A stretch of DNA of 64,000 bases. Source: Marinobacter zhejiangensis. Lineage in GTDB: Bacteria > Pseudomonadota > Gammaproteobacteria > Pseudomonadales > Oleiphilaceae. The position numbers and the translations under genes were made by a program. Location of the stretch: assembly GCF_900114775.1 (NCBI RefSeq), contig NZ_FOUE01000002.1:333847-397846 (forward strand). Reading direction: 5' to 3'. A model generated the notes under the pieces. It was given only the letters and a program-made list of their open reading frames with translations, made no database searches and was not told where the DNA came from. Shown piece after piece: positions 45,767-55,994 of the stretch (positions are counted from its first letter, which is position 1; every line of letters starts with the position of its first letter).

Positions 45767-47281
45767 ATGACCACCGTAATCCGCCAGGACGACCTGATTG
45801 AAAGCGTAGCGGACGCGCTGCAGTACATTTCTTATTACCACCCCAAGGACTTTATCCAGGCTGTCTACGAGGCCTATCAGAAGGAAGAGTCCCAGGCGGC
45901 AAAAGATGCCATGGCACAGATCCTGATCAACTCCCGTATGTGCGCCATGGGACATCGCCCGATCTGCCAGGACACCGGCATCGTGACGGTATTCGTGAAC
46001 GTGGGTATGGACGTGCAGTGGGATTGCGATATGCCGCTGGATGACGTCATTAACGAAGGCGTTCGTCGTGCCTACCTGCATCCGGACAACGTACTGCGAG
46101 CGTCGGTTCTGGCGGACCCGGACGGCGCCCGCGCGAACACCAAAGACAATACCCCGGCGATCATTCACTACAAGCTGGTACCCGGTGACAAGGTTGACGT
46201 GCACGTGGCTGCCAAAGGTGGTGGTTCCGAAGCCAAATCCAAGTTCGCCATGCTGAACCCGTCTGACTCTGTCGTTGAGTGGGTGTTGAAGATGGTTCCC
46301 CAGATGGGTGCTGGCTGGTGTCCGCCAGGTATGCTGGGCATTGGTATCGGTGGTACCGCCGAGAAGGCAATGGAGCTGGCGAAGGAAGCTCTGCTGGATC
46401 CGATTGATATTCACGACCTGAAAGAACGTGGAGCCTCCAACCGCTCTGAAGAGCTGCGTCTGGAGTTGTTCGAGAAGGTGAACGACCTGGGCATCGGCGC
46501 TCAGGGCCTGGGTGGTCTGACCACGGTTCTCGACGTAAAAGTGAAGGATTACCCGACCCACGCGGCCAACAAGCCGGTGGCGATCATCCCGAACTGTGCC
46601 GCCACCCGCCACGCACATTTTGTGCTGGATGGCACTGGCCCGTCCCTGCAAACGCCGCCGAGTCTGGAAGACTGGCCGGAAATCACCTGGGAAGTGGGCG
46701 ACAGCGTACGCCGGGTGAACCTGGACACCGTTACCCCTGAGGATGTCAAAGACTGGCAGCCGGGCGAAACCGTTCTGCTGTCCGGCAAAATGCTGACCGG
46801 TCGTGATGCCGCTCATAAAAAGATGGTCGATATGCTGGCCAACGGCGAAGAGCTGCCGGTGGACCTGAAAGGTCGTTTCATCTATTACGTGGGCCCGGTC
46901 GACCCGGTTCGCGAAGAAGTGGTGGGTCCGGCTGGCCCGACCACCGCAACCCGTATGGACAAGTTCACTCACACCATGCTCGAGAAGACTGGCCTGACCG
47001 GTATGATCGGTAAGGCGGAGCGTGGCCAGGTGGCGATTGATGCCATCAAGGAGTTTGGCGCGGTCTACCTGATGGCGGTGGGTGGCTCTGCTTACCTGGT
47101 GTCGAAGGCCATCAAGAACGCCGAAGTCGTTGCCTTCCCGGAACTGGGAATGGAAGCCATCTACGAGTTTGAAGTGGAAGACATGCCAGTGACCGTCGCG
47201 GTGGACTCTAAGGGCACCTCGGTGCACCAGACCGGACCACAGGAATGGCACGATAAGATCATTGCTGCCAAGGCGGTTTAA
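45767..47281 (+). CDS. Class I (4Fe-4S) fumarate hydratase
   Basis: 504 residues from the ATG at 45767 (MTTVIRQDD); the frame extends 27 residues upstream but without family support. Class I signatures: CQDTGIVTVFVNVG near residue 68, KGGGSEAKSKFAM near residue 146, and three cluster-type Cys (CQDTG, GWCPPG, PNCAATRHAH). It catalyses fumarate to malate in the TCA cycle. The C-terminal half is the fumarase beta domain in the same chain (VYLMAVGGSAYLVSKAIK), as in FumA/FumB. A long antisense ORF over this gene is a GC artefact. Followed by a terminator. Confidence 0.95.
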   Translation: MTTVIRQDDLIESVADALQYISYYHPKDFIQAVYEAYQKEESQAAKDAMAQILINSRMCAMGHRPICQDTGIVTVFVNVGMDVQWDCDMPLDDVINEGVRRAYLHPDNVLRASVLADPDGARANTKDNTPAIIHYKLVPGDKVDVHVAAKGGGSEAKSKFAMLNPSDSVVEWVLKMVPQMGAGWCPPGMLGIGIGGTAEKAMELAKEALLDPIDIHDLKERGASNRSEELRLELFEKVNDLGIGAQGLGGLTTVLDVKVKDYPTHAANKPVAIIPNCAATRHAHFVLDGTGPSLQTPPSLEDWPEITWEVGDSVRRVNLDTVTPEDVKDWQPGETVLLSGKMLTGRDAAHKKMVDMLANGEELPVDLKGRFIYYVGPVDPVREEVVGPAGPTTATRMDKFTHTMLEKTGLTGMIGKAERGQVAIDAIKEFGAVYLMAVGGSAYLVSKAIKNAEVVAFPELGMEAIYEFEVEDMPVTVAVDSKGTSVHQTGPQEWHDKIIAAKAV

Positions 47282-47304
47282 GCCCAACAGGCGGTGATCA
47301 AAGA

Positions 47305-47346
47305 AAAAAGGGGTCAGAACGACAGTTCTGACCCCTTTTTTTGTTC
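47305..47346 (+). terminator. Rho-independent terminator between fumarase and selO
   Basis: AAAAAAGGGGTCAGAAC, a short loop, then GTTCTGACCCCTTTTTTT: a perfect stem with T tract on the plus strand and A tract on the other, so it serves both converging genes. Confidence 0.93.
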
Positions 47347-47357
47347 TTTGTGTCCGC

Positions 47358-48812
47358 TTACGACGAACAACTGATGTTCAGGTGTTTGCCCCAGTCCGGC
47401 GGCAGGGCGGCATAGTCTTCGTTTTCCGGTTGCTCATCAAAGGGCCGGGCCAACACCGCCAGCAGTTTATGCATGGGGTCGTAGTCACCATTCTGCGCTT
47501 CCTGAATCACCTGTTGGGCGAGGTAGTTTCTCAGGATGAACTTGGGGTTGGTTGCGCACATGGCCGCTTCCCGCGCCTCCTCTGACCGGGTTTCCTGCGC
47601 CAGCCGTTCCCGGTAGCGAACGAGCCAGCTGTCGGCTGCACTGCGGTCGACAAACAGGTCCCGTATGGGAGCGGTGCCCTGTGAGGGCAGGGTGGACAAT
47701 CCCCTGAAGAAGCGGGTGAAATCCACACGGAACTCATGGAGCAGGTTGAAGGTTTCCATGATCAACTCCACATCGCCGTCCAGTTCCTGCTCCAGGCCCA
47801 GTTTGGCGCGCAGCAGGCGGGGGAAACGGTCGTTGTAGCTCAGTTCGTACTGGCGCATTGCCCGGCGCAGGTCATCCTCGTTCATCACCGGTGCCAGTGC
47901 GCGGGCCAGGTACTGGCAATTAATGAAGCCGATCTGGGGCTGCCGGTTGTAGGCGTAACGCCCGCCCTGGTCGCTGTGATTACAGATATGGCCGGCATCA
48001 AAGTCATCGAGGAAAGCGTAGGGGCCATAGTCAAAGGTGTCGCCGATGATGGACATGTTGTCGCTGTTCATCACGCCGTGGCAGAAGCCCAGGGCCTGCC
48101 ACTGGGCCACCAGGTTGGCGGTTCGGGAGACGACTTGCTCGAGGAACAGGCGGTAGCGGTCCTCTTCTGGTTGGTTCAGCAGGTCAGGGAAATGCAATTC
48201 AAGTGTGTGGTCGATTAGCGTCCGCAGGGCCTCTTCACCCTGGTGATAGGCGGCGTATTCAAAATGGCCAAAGCGGATGTGACTCTGGGCCACCCGCATC
48301 AGGGTCGCGGCGGTTTCGACGCCTTCCCGCTGGACCGGGTCCCTTGCGCTGACCATGAACAGGGCCCGGGTCGTTGGCACATCGAGCGCGGCCATCGCTT
48401 CGCTGCACAGATATTCCCGAATGGTTGACCGTAGCACCGCCCGGCCATCGCCAAACCGGGAGTAGGGCGTTATGCCTGCGCCCTTCAGGTGCCAGTCCCA
48501 CCGCCGTTGATCTGGACCAACGGTCTCCCACAGCAGTAAACCGCGGCCATCGCCAAGCTCCGGGTTGTAAGCGCCAAACTGGTGACCGGTGTATTTCATT
48601 GCCACCGGGTCCATGCCCTCAAGCAGTTCGGCACCAGCCCCAATGGCTGTCCAGTCATCGGGGTTGTCACTGTGAATGCCCATGTCGGCGGCCAACTGTT
48701 GGTTAAAACACACCATGCGGGCGCCTTTCAGTGGCATGGGTTGCACCCGGGTGTAGAACGTGTGGGGAAGTTCCAGATAACGGTGTTCAATTCGAAAACG
48801 GTCGGCAGACAT
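47358..48812 (-). CDS. selO: Protein adenylyltransferase SelO (YdiU family)
   Basis: 484 residues. Family motifs: YTGHQFGAYNPELGDGRGLLLWE (read as GHQFGAYNPELGDGR plus flanks), LKGAGITPYSRFGDGRAVLR and NSDNMSIIGDTFDYGP, which form the pseudokinase active site that binds ATP flipped and AMPylates Ser/Thr/Tyr. The protein ends CSS, the redox Cys tail that is Sec-Ser-Ser in the animal enzyme, so the regulatory C-terminus is intact. Known role: AMPylation of metabolic proteins and protection from oxidative stress. Confidence 0.95.
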   Translation of the reverse strand: MSADRFRIEHRYLELPHTFYTRVQPMPLKGARMVCFNQQLAADMGIHSDNPDDWTAIGAGAELLEGMDPVAMKYTGHQFGAYNPELGDGRGLLLWETVGPDQRRWDWHLKGAGITPYSRFGDGRAVLRSTIREYLCSEAMAALDVPTTRALFMVSARDPVQREGVETAATLMRVAQSHIRFGHFEYAAYHQGEEALRTLIDHTLELHFPDLLNQPEEDRYRLFLEQVVSRTANLVAQWQALGFCHGVMNSDNMSIIGDTFDYGPYAFLDDFDAGHICNHSDQGGRYAYNRQPQIGFINCQYLARALAPVMNEDDLRRAMRQYELSYNDRFPRLLRAKLGLEQELDGDVELIMETFNLLHEFRVDFTRFFRGLSTLPSQGTAPIRDLFVDRSAADSWLVRYRERLAQETRSEEAREAAMCATNPKFILRNYLAQQVIQEAQNGDYDPMHKLLAVLARPFDEQPENEDYAALPPDWGKHLNISCSS

Positions 48813-48978
48813 ACGGTTGAACCAGGCTGTTCATGGGTGGGTTCTGACAAGTGTCTCAGACCCGTGCCAACCAGACAAATAGAGCGGCAGCTGGTACGAA
48901 ATCTGCAAATTACCCTACCTGTCAGCTTGCCAAGCTACCTATGATGATTAACACCACCAAGGCCAGGGGAGATCAACG

Positions 48979-49920
48979 GTGCGTGAACAGGAACTCAATC
49001 GACTGATCGATTCGCTCATCCAACAGGAACACCTGCCGGATACGTACCGGCAGACTGTCGCGGATGTGGTTCTGCCATTGGCACGGGACTTGAGCCAGCA
49101 GGCAGGGAAAGCGGCCTATCCGTTGCTGGTCGGTATCAACGGCGCGCAAGGAACCGGGAAGTCCACTCTGTCGTTGTTTCTGAGTGAGCTGCTGACGAAA
49201 GCGTTTGACTGCCCCTGCGCCCGTTTTTCCCTTGATGACATCTATCTGACTCTGGCCGAGCGAGAACATTTGGCTGAGACCATTCACCCCTTGCTCAGAA
49301 CCCGGGGTGTTCCCGGCACCCATGACCTGCTGCTCGGGCAACAGGTGATTGAGCAACTGCGATCGGTGAAGGCCGGCGAGCACGTCGCGATACCTGCGTT
49401 TGACAAGGCCAGTGACGACCGTTTTCCCCATAGCCGGTGGGCTGTGGTGGAGGGGCCGTTCAAGGTCATTTTGTTGGAGGGCTGGTGCCTGGGCGCGGTT
49501 GCGGAGCGCGAGCCTGACAGTCTGGACACCCCAATCAATACGTTGGAAAAGGACGAGGATGCCGATGGGGCGTGGCGGCGTTTTGTGAACGACCGTCTGG
49601 CGACGGACTACCGGGATTTTTTTGGTCAGTTAGACGTCCTGATCATGCTCAAGGCGCCCTCAATGGCATGCGTTGTTGAGTGGCGCACCCTTCAGGAGCG
49701 CAAGCTTGCACAACATCGGAACGGCGCACCAAAACGGGGCGCAATGGAGAGCGTGCCGCCCAACCGCATCATGTCTGATCAGCAAGTGCAGCGCTTTATC
49801 ATGCACTACGAGCGAATAACCCGGGCCACCCTGGCGGAAATGCCTGATCGCGCCGATGTTGTGATTGCTGTGGGCGGGGACCATGGACTGGCGGCACCGG
49901 TCTACCGGGAGTCGATATGA
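48979..49920 (+). CDS. Glycerate kinase, D-glycerate 3-kinase-like
   Basis: 313 residues from a GTG; GGGGAGA lies upstream. P-loop GINGAQGTGKST at about residues 53-64, then FSLDDIYLTLAE (acidic Mg site) and GWCLG, a layout shared by plant-type D-glycerate 3-kinase (GLYK) and the E. coli YggC-like P-loop kinases. It overlaps the next gene by 4 bases (ATGA), and the gene set that follows makes and breaks glucosylglycerate, so phosphorylating D-glycerate fits the context well. Substrate assigned by family and neighbours. Confidence 0.85.
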   Translation: MREQELNRLIDSLIQQEHLPDTYRQTVADVVLPLARDLSQQAGKAAYPLLVGINGAQGTGKSTLSLFLSELLTKAFDCPCARFSLDDIYLTLAEREHLAETIHPLLRTRGVPGTHDLLLGQQVIEQLRSVKAGEHVAIPAFDKASDDRFPHSRWAVVEGPFKVILLEGWCLGAVAEREPDSLDTPINTLEKDEDADGAWRRFVNDRLATDYRDFFGQLDVLIMLKAPSMACVVEWRTLQERKLAQHRNGAPKRGAMESVPPNRIMSDQQVQRFIMHYERITRATLAEMPDRADVVIAVGGDHGLAAPVYRESI

Positions 49921-50720
49921 GTAAGCCTCGTCTGCTGATTTTCACCGATCTGGACGGCACCCTGCTGGATCACGACAGCTACTGCTGGCGACCCGCCCAG
50001 CCTGCGCTGACGCGGTTAGAACGAGCGGGTATTCCGGTGGTCATCAGCTCAAGCAAAACCGCGGCGGAGATTACGGACTTGCGGGCGAGGCTGGGTAACC
50101 AGGCGCCCTACATCGTTGAAAACGGGGCGGCTGTGGTGGTTCCTGAACACTATTTTGAACCGGGTCCTGAGCAGTTAGTGCATTTTGGTGCGAATCATGC
50201 AGAGCTATTGGAAACGCTGGTGCAGTTGCGTGACCAGGGTTACGCCTTTCGCGGATTTACGGACATGACCGTGGAGGAGCTGGCGGGAATCACCGGGCTG
50301 CCACCAAGGCTTGCCCGGCTCGCCAGGCAGCGGAGCGGGACGGAGCCTCTGCTTTGGCACGACAGCTCGGAGCGCCTGGATGAGTTCCGGGCACAGTTGC
50401 AAAGGCGTGGTTTGCGGTTGGTGGCCGGTGGGCGCTTCCTGCATGTAATGGGGGCGTTTGATAAGGCCGACGGTGTGCGTTGGCTCAGCGAACGCTTCCA
50501 GCGTCAGCACCCTGGGGAGCATTGGCTGACGGTTGCGTTGGGGGATGGTCCCAATGACAGCGACATGCTGGCGGCGGTGGATTGCCCGGTGATTATTCGC
50601 GGGGCCCGGTCGGACGAGATTACGCTGGCGCCGGATTGCCCGGTGATGCGTTCAAACGCGCGAGGGCCTGCTGGCTGGAACGAGTGCGTTACGCAGATCC
50701 TGAACGAGCATGGTTATTAG
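49917..50720 (+). CDS. Glucosyl-/mannosyl-3-phosphoglycerate phosphatase (HAD-IIB)
   Basis: 267 residues. HAD motif I is FTDLDGTLLD (Asp nucleophile at residues 11/13), motif II around VVISSSKT, motif III Lys in FDKADGV and motif IV LGDGPNDSDML near residue 205. The pattern is that of the MpgP/YedP family, which strips phosphate from mannosyl- or glucosyl-3-phosphoglycerate. With a GpgS-type synthase next door the glucosyl substrate is favoured. Coupled to the kinase by ATGA; the synthase starts 45 bases later. Confidence 0.88.
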   Translation: MSKPRLLIFTDLDGTLLDHDSYCWRPAQPALTRLERAGIPVVISSSKTAAEITDLRARLGNQAPYIVENGAAVVVPEHYFEPGPEQLVHFGANHAELLETLVQLRDQGYAFRGFTDMTVEELAGITGLPPRLARLARQRSGTEPLLWHDSSERLDEFRAQLQRRGLRLVAGGRFLHVMGAFDKADGVRWLSERFQRQHPGEHWLTVALGDGPNDSDMLAAVDCPVIIRGARSDEITLAPDCPVMRSNARGPAGWNECVTQILNEHGY

Positions 50721-50765
50721 GCGCCAACAGGCGCACCCCAGAAGAACCCCGTAAGGAGGATTTCC

Positions 50766-51992
50766 ATGGGCGATTTCTACCAGAACGGCATTATCACCAC
50801 CCTCCATAACCTCTGTCGGCGACCGGTGGAGGAGTTGGAGCAGGAGTTGATGGGCTTCAGCAAGACCCGGCCAATGGCGCTGGTCTTGCCATGCCTGTAC
50901 TCAGAACTGGAAGGGCCGGCTCTAAAGAATATTGTCAGGGAGCTGGCCAAAGTACCCTACCTGGAACAGATCGTGATCGGCCTTGACCGGGCCAATGAAG
51001 AACAGTACCGGCACGCCATGGCGTACTTCGCGGAGTTGCCCCAGCACGTCCGGGTGCTCTGGAACGATGGCCCACGGCTGAGGCAGGTTGACCTTAAACT
51101 GCGTGAGCAAGGCCTGGCCCCCACCGAGATGGGCAAAGGCCGCAACGTCTGGTATTGCTTCGGCTATGTGTTGGCGTGTGACCGTGCTGAATCCGTGGCG
51201 TTGCACGATTGCGATATTCTGACCTATTCCCGTGACCTGGTTGCCCGGTTGATCTACCCAGTGGCCAACCCGAATTTCAACTACATGTTCTGTAAGGGCT
51301 ACTACGCCCGGGTAGCGGAGGGCAAGATGAATGGCCGGGTCAGCCGGCTATTGGTTACCCCGCTGATTCGTGCGCTGAAGAAAGTCTGTGGCCCCAGTGA
51401 TTTCCTGGACTACCTCGACAGCTACCGCTATCCGTTGGCGGGTGAATTCTCACTACGCACCGATGTCATCAATGACCTGCGCATTCCCAGTGACTGGGGG
51501 CTGGAAGTGGGGGTGCTGTCGGAAATGAAGCGCAATTACTCCACCAACCGGCTGTGTCAGGTGGACATTGCAGACGTCTATGACCATAAGCATCAGGAAC
51601 TGTCTGAACACGATTCCAGCCGGGGCCTCTCCAAGATGAGCACTGACATCAGCAAGGCCGTGTTCCGCAAGCTGGCAACCAACGGCGAAGTGTTTTCCCA
51701 AGAGAAGTTCCGCACCATCAAGGCGACCTATTTCCGCATCGCCCTCGACTTCATCGAAACCTACCAGAACGACGCCATTATTAACGGTCTCAGTCTGGAC
51801 CGTCACAAGGAAGAAAAGGCGGTGGAGCTGTTCGCCCAGAACATCGTCAAAGCTGGGGCTTACTTCCTGGAGAATCCGATGGATACACCGTTTATTCCAA
51901 GCTGGAGCCGGGTAACCAGTGCCTTGCCGGGGCTGATGACCGAACTCTTGGAAGCGGTGGAGGCTGATAACCAGGAGTATCAGCCAATCTGA
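50766..51992 (+). CDS. gpgS: Glucosyl-3-phosphoglycerate synthase (GT81)
   Basis: 408 residues, ATG with AAGGAGG six bases upstream. Family opening MGDFYQNGIITTLHNL, then an ALVLPCLYSELEG sugar-nucleotide region and a DCDILTYSRDL stretch holding the metal-binding DxD-like motif (about residues 148-151). GpgS transfers glucose from an NDP-glucose to 3-phosphoglycerate, the first step to glucosylglycerate, a compatible solute used under salt or nitrogen stress. Same operon as the phosphatase and, likely, the phosphorylase that follows after 48 bases. Confidence 0.9.
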   Translation: MGDFYQNGIITTLHNLCRRPVEELEQELMGFSKTRPMALVLPCLYSELEGPALKNIVRELAKVPYLEQIVIGLDRANEEQYRHAMAYFAELPQHVRVLWNDGPRLRQVDLKLREQGLAPTEMGKGRNVWYCFGYVLACDRAESVALHDCDILTYSRDLVARLIYPVANPNFNYMFCKGYYARVAEGKMNGRVSRLLVTPLIRALKKVCGPSDFLDYLDSYRYPLAGEFSLRTDVINDLRIPSDWGLEVGVLSEMKRNYSTNRLCQVDIADVYDHKHQELSEHDSSRGLSKMSTDISKAVFRKLATNGEVFSQEKFRTIKATYFRIALDFIETYQNDAIINGLSLDRHKEEKAVELFAQNIVKAGAYFLENPMDTPFIPSWSRVTSALPGLMTELLEAVEADNQEYQPI

Positions 51993-52040
51993 AGAGTCGT
52001 TGACCGTTAAGGCTGGATCGATATGGGGAGGTGACCTGAC

Positions 52041-53768
52041 ATGGGGCAGGGGTTACAGGCCAGGCTGATGGGGATGCTGGAAACGGTCTATCCGGATCTG
52101 GATAGTGGGTTCCTGGCGCAGCAATTGATGAAGGCCATGGGGCTGGCGCCTGATGTTCCCGCACCGCCTGCCCACACCAATAACTGGGCTGAGTCGGATA
52201 TCCTGCTGATTAGCTATGCGGACTCTATTCAGTCCAGCGGTGAGAAGCCGCTGCATACCCTGCGACGCTTTCTCCACCACCAGTTTGCAGACACCGTGTC
52301 GGCGGTACATATCCTGCCTTTTTTCCCGTACAGCTCCGATGACGGGTTTTCCGTGATGGACTACCTAGCGGTGAATGAGTCCCACGGTTCATGGCAAGAC
52401 ATTGAGGCCATCGCCGGGGAATTCCGGTTGATGGCTGACCTGGTGATCAACCACATGTCGGCACGCAGCCGCTGGTTTGAGAACTTCAGGAAGCGGGTCG
52501 ATCCCGGCAAGGACTATTTTGTTGAGGCGAAGCCTGACACCGATGTGAGCATGGTGGTCCGGCCTCGTACGTCGCCGCTGTTGAACCCGGTACAAACCGC
52601 TGATGGGGAGCGGTACGTCTGGTGCACCTTTAGTGAAGACCAGGTGGATCTGGAGTTTCGTAACCCCAAAGTACTGCTGGAGTTTGTCGGTATCATCCGG
52701 CACTACCTGGAACGGGGTGTGCGGTGGTTTCGTATGGATGCGGTGGCGTTCTTGTGGAAGGAGGCAGGAACCCCGTGCATCCACCTGCAACAGACCCACG
52801 AACTGATCAAGATTCTGCGGTTACTGATCGAGCATCACACCCCCAATGCGGTGGTGATTACCGAGACCAATGTGCCTAACCGCGAAAACCTGACCTACTT
52901 TGGCAACGCCAACGAAGCCCATGTGATCTACAACTTCTCACTGCCGCCACTGCTGATCCAGACCCTGGTGACCGGCAACTGCCGGCACCTGAAAACCTGG
53001 CTGATGAGCATGCCGCCGGCGCAAGTCGGGACCACCTACCTGAATTTCATCGCGTCCCATGATGGCATTGGCATGCGCCCGACCGATGGCCTGCTGAGCG
53101 ATGAGGAAAAGCAGCAACTGATTGCCACCATGGAAACCTTTGGTGGAAAGGTATCTTATCGCCATACCAACGGTGAGGAGCAGGCCTACGAAATCAATAT
53201 CGCGTTGTATGATGCCCTTAAGGGCACGGTTGAACAGGGGCCAGATAGCTGGCAGATGGCACGATTCCTGTGTGCTCACGCCATCATGCTGGCGCTGGAG
53301 GGTATTCCTGCCTTCTACATCCATTCTCTGGTGGGCACTGAGAACGATTACGCCAGGGTTGAGCATACGGGTCGTTTACGTTCCATCAACCGTGCCCAGT
53401 GGGATCGCGACGACCTCGAAGCCCGGTTGAATGATCCTCTCAGTCACCACAGCCAAGTGTGCCGGGAGTTGAAGCGGTTGATTGCCATCCGGCGCCGTCA
53501 GCCGGCGTTTCACCCGAATGCCACCCAGTTCACGTTGCATCTGGGGTTGCAGGTGTTCGGCTTCTGGCGCCAGAGCGTGCGGCGTGATCAGTCAATTTTC
53601 TGCATTTACAACGTGACCGACGAGGTGAGGCAGGTGGCGCTTAGCGACATCAACCTGATTGGTACTGACTGTTGGGTGGACCTGATTTCCGGTCAGGCCG
53701 TTGACGATTTCTCCGGGGAGCTCACCCTGAAGCCCTATCAGAGTGTTTGGCTGTCCAACCGGGCGTAG
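52041..53768 (+). CDS. GH13_18 phosphorylase, likely glucosylglycerate phosphorylase
   Basis: 575 residues, ATG with GGAGGTG upstream. (Beta/alpha)8 GH13 fold of the sucrose phosphorylase subfamily. Catalytic residues: nucleophile Asp233 in [10 protein letters not shown], acid/base Glu275 in VITETNVPN, transition-state Asp341 in [10 protein letters not shown]. The family includes sucrose, sucrose-6-phosphate and glucosylglycerate phosphorylases. Linkage to gpgS, the phosphatase and glycerate kinase favours glucosylglycerate as substrate, releasing glucose-1-phosphate and D-glycerate. Sucrose phosphorylase remains the alternative. Confidence 0.88.
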   Translation: MGQGLQARLMGMLETVYPDLDSGFLAQQLMKAMGLAPDVPAPPAHTNNWAESDILLISYADSIQSSGEKPLHTLRRFLHHQFADTVSAVHILPFFPYSSDDGFSVMDYLAVNESHGSWQDIEAIAGEFRLMADLVINHMSARSRWFENFRKRVDPGKDYFVEAKPDTDVSMVVRPRTSPLLNPVQTADGERYVWCTFSEDQVDLEFRNPKVLLEFVGIIRHYLERGVRWFRMDAVAFLWKEAGTPCIHLQQTHELIKILRLLIEHHTPNAVVITETNVPNRENLTYFGNANEAHVIYNFSLPPLLIQTLVTGNCRHLKTWLMSMPPAQVGTTYLNFIASHDGIGMRPTDGLLSDEEKQQLIATMETFGGKVSYRHTNGEEQAYEINIALYDALKGTVEQGPDSWQMARFLCAHAIMLALEGIPAFYIHSLVGTENDYARVEHTGRLRSINRAQWDRDDLEARLNDPLSHHSQVCRELKRLIAIRRRQPAFHPNATQFTLHLGLQVFGFWRQSVRRDQSIFCIYNVTDEVRQVALSDINLIGTDCWVDLISGQAVDDFSGELTLKPYQSVWLSNRA

Positions 53769-53882
53769 AATGGCGGTGTGAGTTACTGCATTACTGTGAG
53801 CTGATTCAGGGTATCCCCGGGGAAGGCTTTTAATCGGCGGGCTGTTCGTTATAATCGCCGTTGGCTCAGGAAGGGCCGACCG

Positions 53883-55994
53883 ATGAATAATGATGTTTCT
53901 TCAAGGACTGAAGATATGCCCGAGGCTCCCGCTTCCCCAGGGTCCCCGTCCGTGGGACTGCAGTTCACTGTCCGTATTGGCCAGCTCCCTGTTGATCTCT
54001 TCGCCGTGGTCGGTTTTAAGGTGATCGAGGCCCTGTCGACGCTGTTCCGGGGCACCCTCGAACTGGCCAGCTTTGACCCCGCCGTTGCAGTTAACGAGGT
54101 GTTGGAACAACCGGTCGAACTGGCCGTGTGGCAGGACGGCCAATTACTGCGCCGGTTTGTAGGTGTGGTGTCCGAATTTGCCCGCGGCGACAGCGGCCAC
54201 CGCCGTACCCGTTACGAGGTGGTGGTGGAACCGCCGCTGTGGCGGCTGGGGCTGATGCACAACAGCCGCATCTTCCAGACCCAGACCCCTGAGGCCATCC
54301 TGAAAACCCTGCTGGAAGAGCGCGGCATCGCCGATACCGTCTTCGACCTCAAACGTCCCCCTGCGGAACGGGAATACTGCGTCCAGCACCGGGAAAGCGA
54401 CCTGGCGTTCCTCCAGCGCCTCGCAGCGGAAGAGGGCTGGCACTACCGGTTTGACCTTGACGCCGACAGCCAACCACTGACGATCTCAGACCATCACGGC
54501 GACACCGTCACCCTGCCAGAGGTCACCTACAACGCCACCGCCGGCGGTAGTAGCCGGCAACCGGCGGTCTTTGCGTTCAACTACCGGGAACGGGTTCGCG
54601 CCGCCTCGGTGGCGCTGAAAGACTACACCTTCCAGAACCCCGCCTACGCCCTGATGCACGAACGTGCTGCCACCAATCTGGATGGCCAGCGCGACGATTA
54701 CCAACATTACGATTACCCCGGTCGCTTCAAGGCCGATGCCAGCGGCACCGCCTTCACCCAGGCCAAACTGGACGCCCTGCGTAACGACGCCAGCGTGGCC
54801 AGCGGCAAGAGCAACCGCCCCGACTTTGCCCCGGGCACCAAGCTGCCGCTGACCGGCCACAGCCGGGACAGCCTCAACCGCGACTGGCTGATCACCGGGG
54901 TAGAGCATACCGGCCGCCAACCCCAGGCCCTGGAGGAAGAGGGCGGGAGCGAACCCACCACCTACCACAACGAATTCCAAGCCATCCCGGCGGATCGCAC
55001 CTGGCGGCCACAGGTCAGCCACCGACCACTGATGGACGGCCCCCAGATCGCCATCGTCACCGGCCCGGCCGGGGAAGAAATTCACTGCGACGAACACGGC
55101 CGGGTGAAAGTGCGTTTCCCCTGGGATCGTTACAGTCAGAACGACGAACACAGCAGCGCCTGGCTAAGAGTCAGCCAGGGTTGGGCGGGTGGCCAGTATG
55201 GCTTTATGGCACTGCCACGGATCGGCCACGAAGTCATCGTCAGCTTCCTCGACGGCGACCCGGATCAGCCCATCATCACCGGTCGCACCTACCACGCCAC
55301 CAACACGCCGCCCTATGCACTGCCGGAGCACAAAACCCGCACCGTGCTGAAAACCCAGACCCACAAGGGCGAGGGCAGCAACGAGCTGCGCTTCGAGGAC
55401 GAAGCCAACCAGGAACAGATCTACCTCCACGCCCAGAAAGACCTGGACCTGCTCACCGAAAACGACCGCACCGAGGTCATCAAACACGACAGCCACCTGA
55501 CGGTGGAGAATGAGCGGATCAGCCACATCAAAGCCAGTGACCACCTGACCGTGGATGGTGAGCAGCGGGCAAGCGTTGGCGCAGACAGCAGTCAGATTAT
55601 TGGTGGCACCTTCCACCAGAAAACCGCCCAGGCCATCCTCAGCGAAGCCGGCACCGAAGCCCACCACAAGGCCGGGGCCAAAGTGGTGCTCGACGCCGGC
55701 GCTGAACTCACCATCGCCGCAGGCGGCAGCTTCCTCAAGCTTGATCCCAGTGGCGTGACCTTGTCTGGGCCGACGTTGAAAATTAACTCCGGCGGCGCAC
55801 CGGCGAGTGGAAGTGGGCAGGGGGCGATTGGGCCGGTGTTGCCTCAGGATCTGGCCAGGAATGTCCATCAGGCAGTGACGCCAGAGAAATTGCCGGAGGT
55901 GCCACTGACTCGCCCACAGTACAACAACCTGAAATCTGCGGCGCCATTCTGTGAAGAGTGCGTCAAGTGCCACGGTGGGGTGTGTAGTGCCTGA
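53883..55994 (+). CDS. vgrG: Type VI secretion tip protein VgrG
   Basis: 703 residues. Gp27-like N-terminal half ([56 protein letters not shown]), then the gp5-like OB domain ([14 protein letters not shown], near residue 405; [21 protein letters not shown]), and a beta-helix-like spike with [13 protein letters not shown] repeats and DUF2345-like [13 protein letters not shown]. The chain ends in a short Cys-rich tail ([12 protein letters not shown]). VgrG trimers tip the T6SS tube and carry effectors. The DUF4123 adaptor overlaps its 3' end. Confidence 0.95.
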   Translation: MNNDVSSRTEDMPEAPASPGSPSVGLQFTVRIGQLPVDLFAVVGFKVIEALSTLFRGTLELASFDPAVAVNEVLEQPVELAVWQDGQLLRRFVGVVSEFARGDSGHRRTRYEVVVEPPLWRLGLMHNSRIFQTQTPEAILKTLLEERGIADTVFDLKRPPAEREYCVQHRESDLAFLQRLAAEEGWHYRFDLDADSQPLTISDHHGDTVTLPEVTYNATAGGSSRQPAVFAFNYRERVRAASVALKDYTFQNPAYALMHERAATNLDGQRDDYQHYDYPGRFKADASGTAFTQAKLDALRNDASVASGKSNRPDFAPGTKLPLTGHSRDSLNRDWLITGVEHTGRQPQALEEEGGSEPTTYHNEFQAIPADRTWRPQVSHRPLMDGPQIAIVTGPAGEEIHCDEHGRVKVRFPWDRYSQNDEHSSAWLRVSQGWAGGQYGFMALPRIGHEVIVSFLDGDPDQPIITGRTYHATNTPPYALPEHKTRTVLKTQTHKGEGSNELRFEDEANQEQIYLHAQKDLDLLTENDRTEVIKHDSHLTVENERISHIKASDHLTVDGEQRASVGADSSQIIGGTFHQKTAQAILSEAGTEAHHKAGAKVVLDAGAELTIAAGGSFLKLDPSGVTLSGPTLKINSGGAPASGSGQGAIGPVLPQDLARNVHQAVTPEKLPEVPLTRPQYNNLKSAAPFCEECVKCHGGVCSA

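Noticed and set aside
45749..47287. 512-codon open frame on the minus strand across the fumarase gene
   Set aside because: It mirrors the real class I fumarase on the plus strand, whose motifs are unmistakable. Long antisense frames are expected in GC-rich genes.
54486..55151. Minus-strand frames over vgrG (also 55164-55973)
   Set aside because: Shadow of a GC-rich gene; VgrG signatures are on the plus strand throughout.
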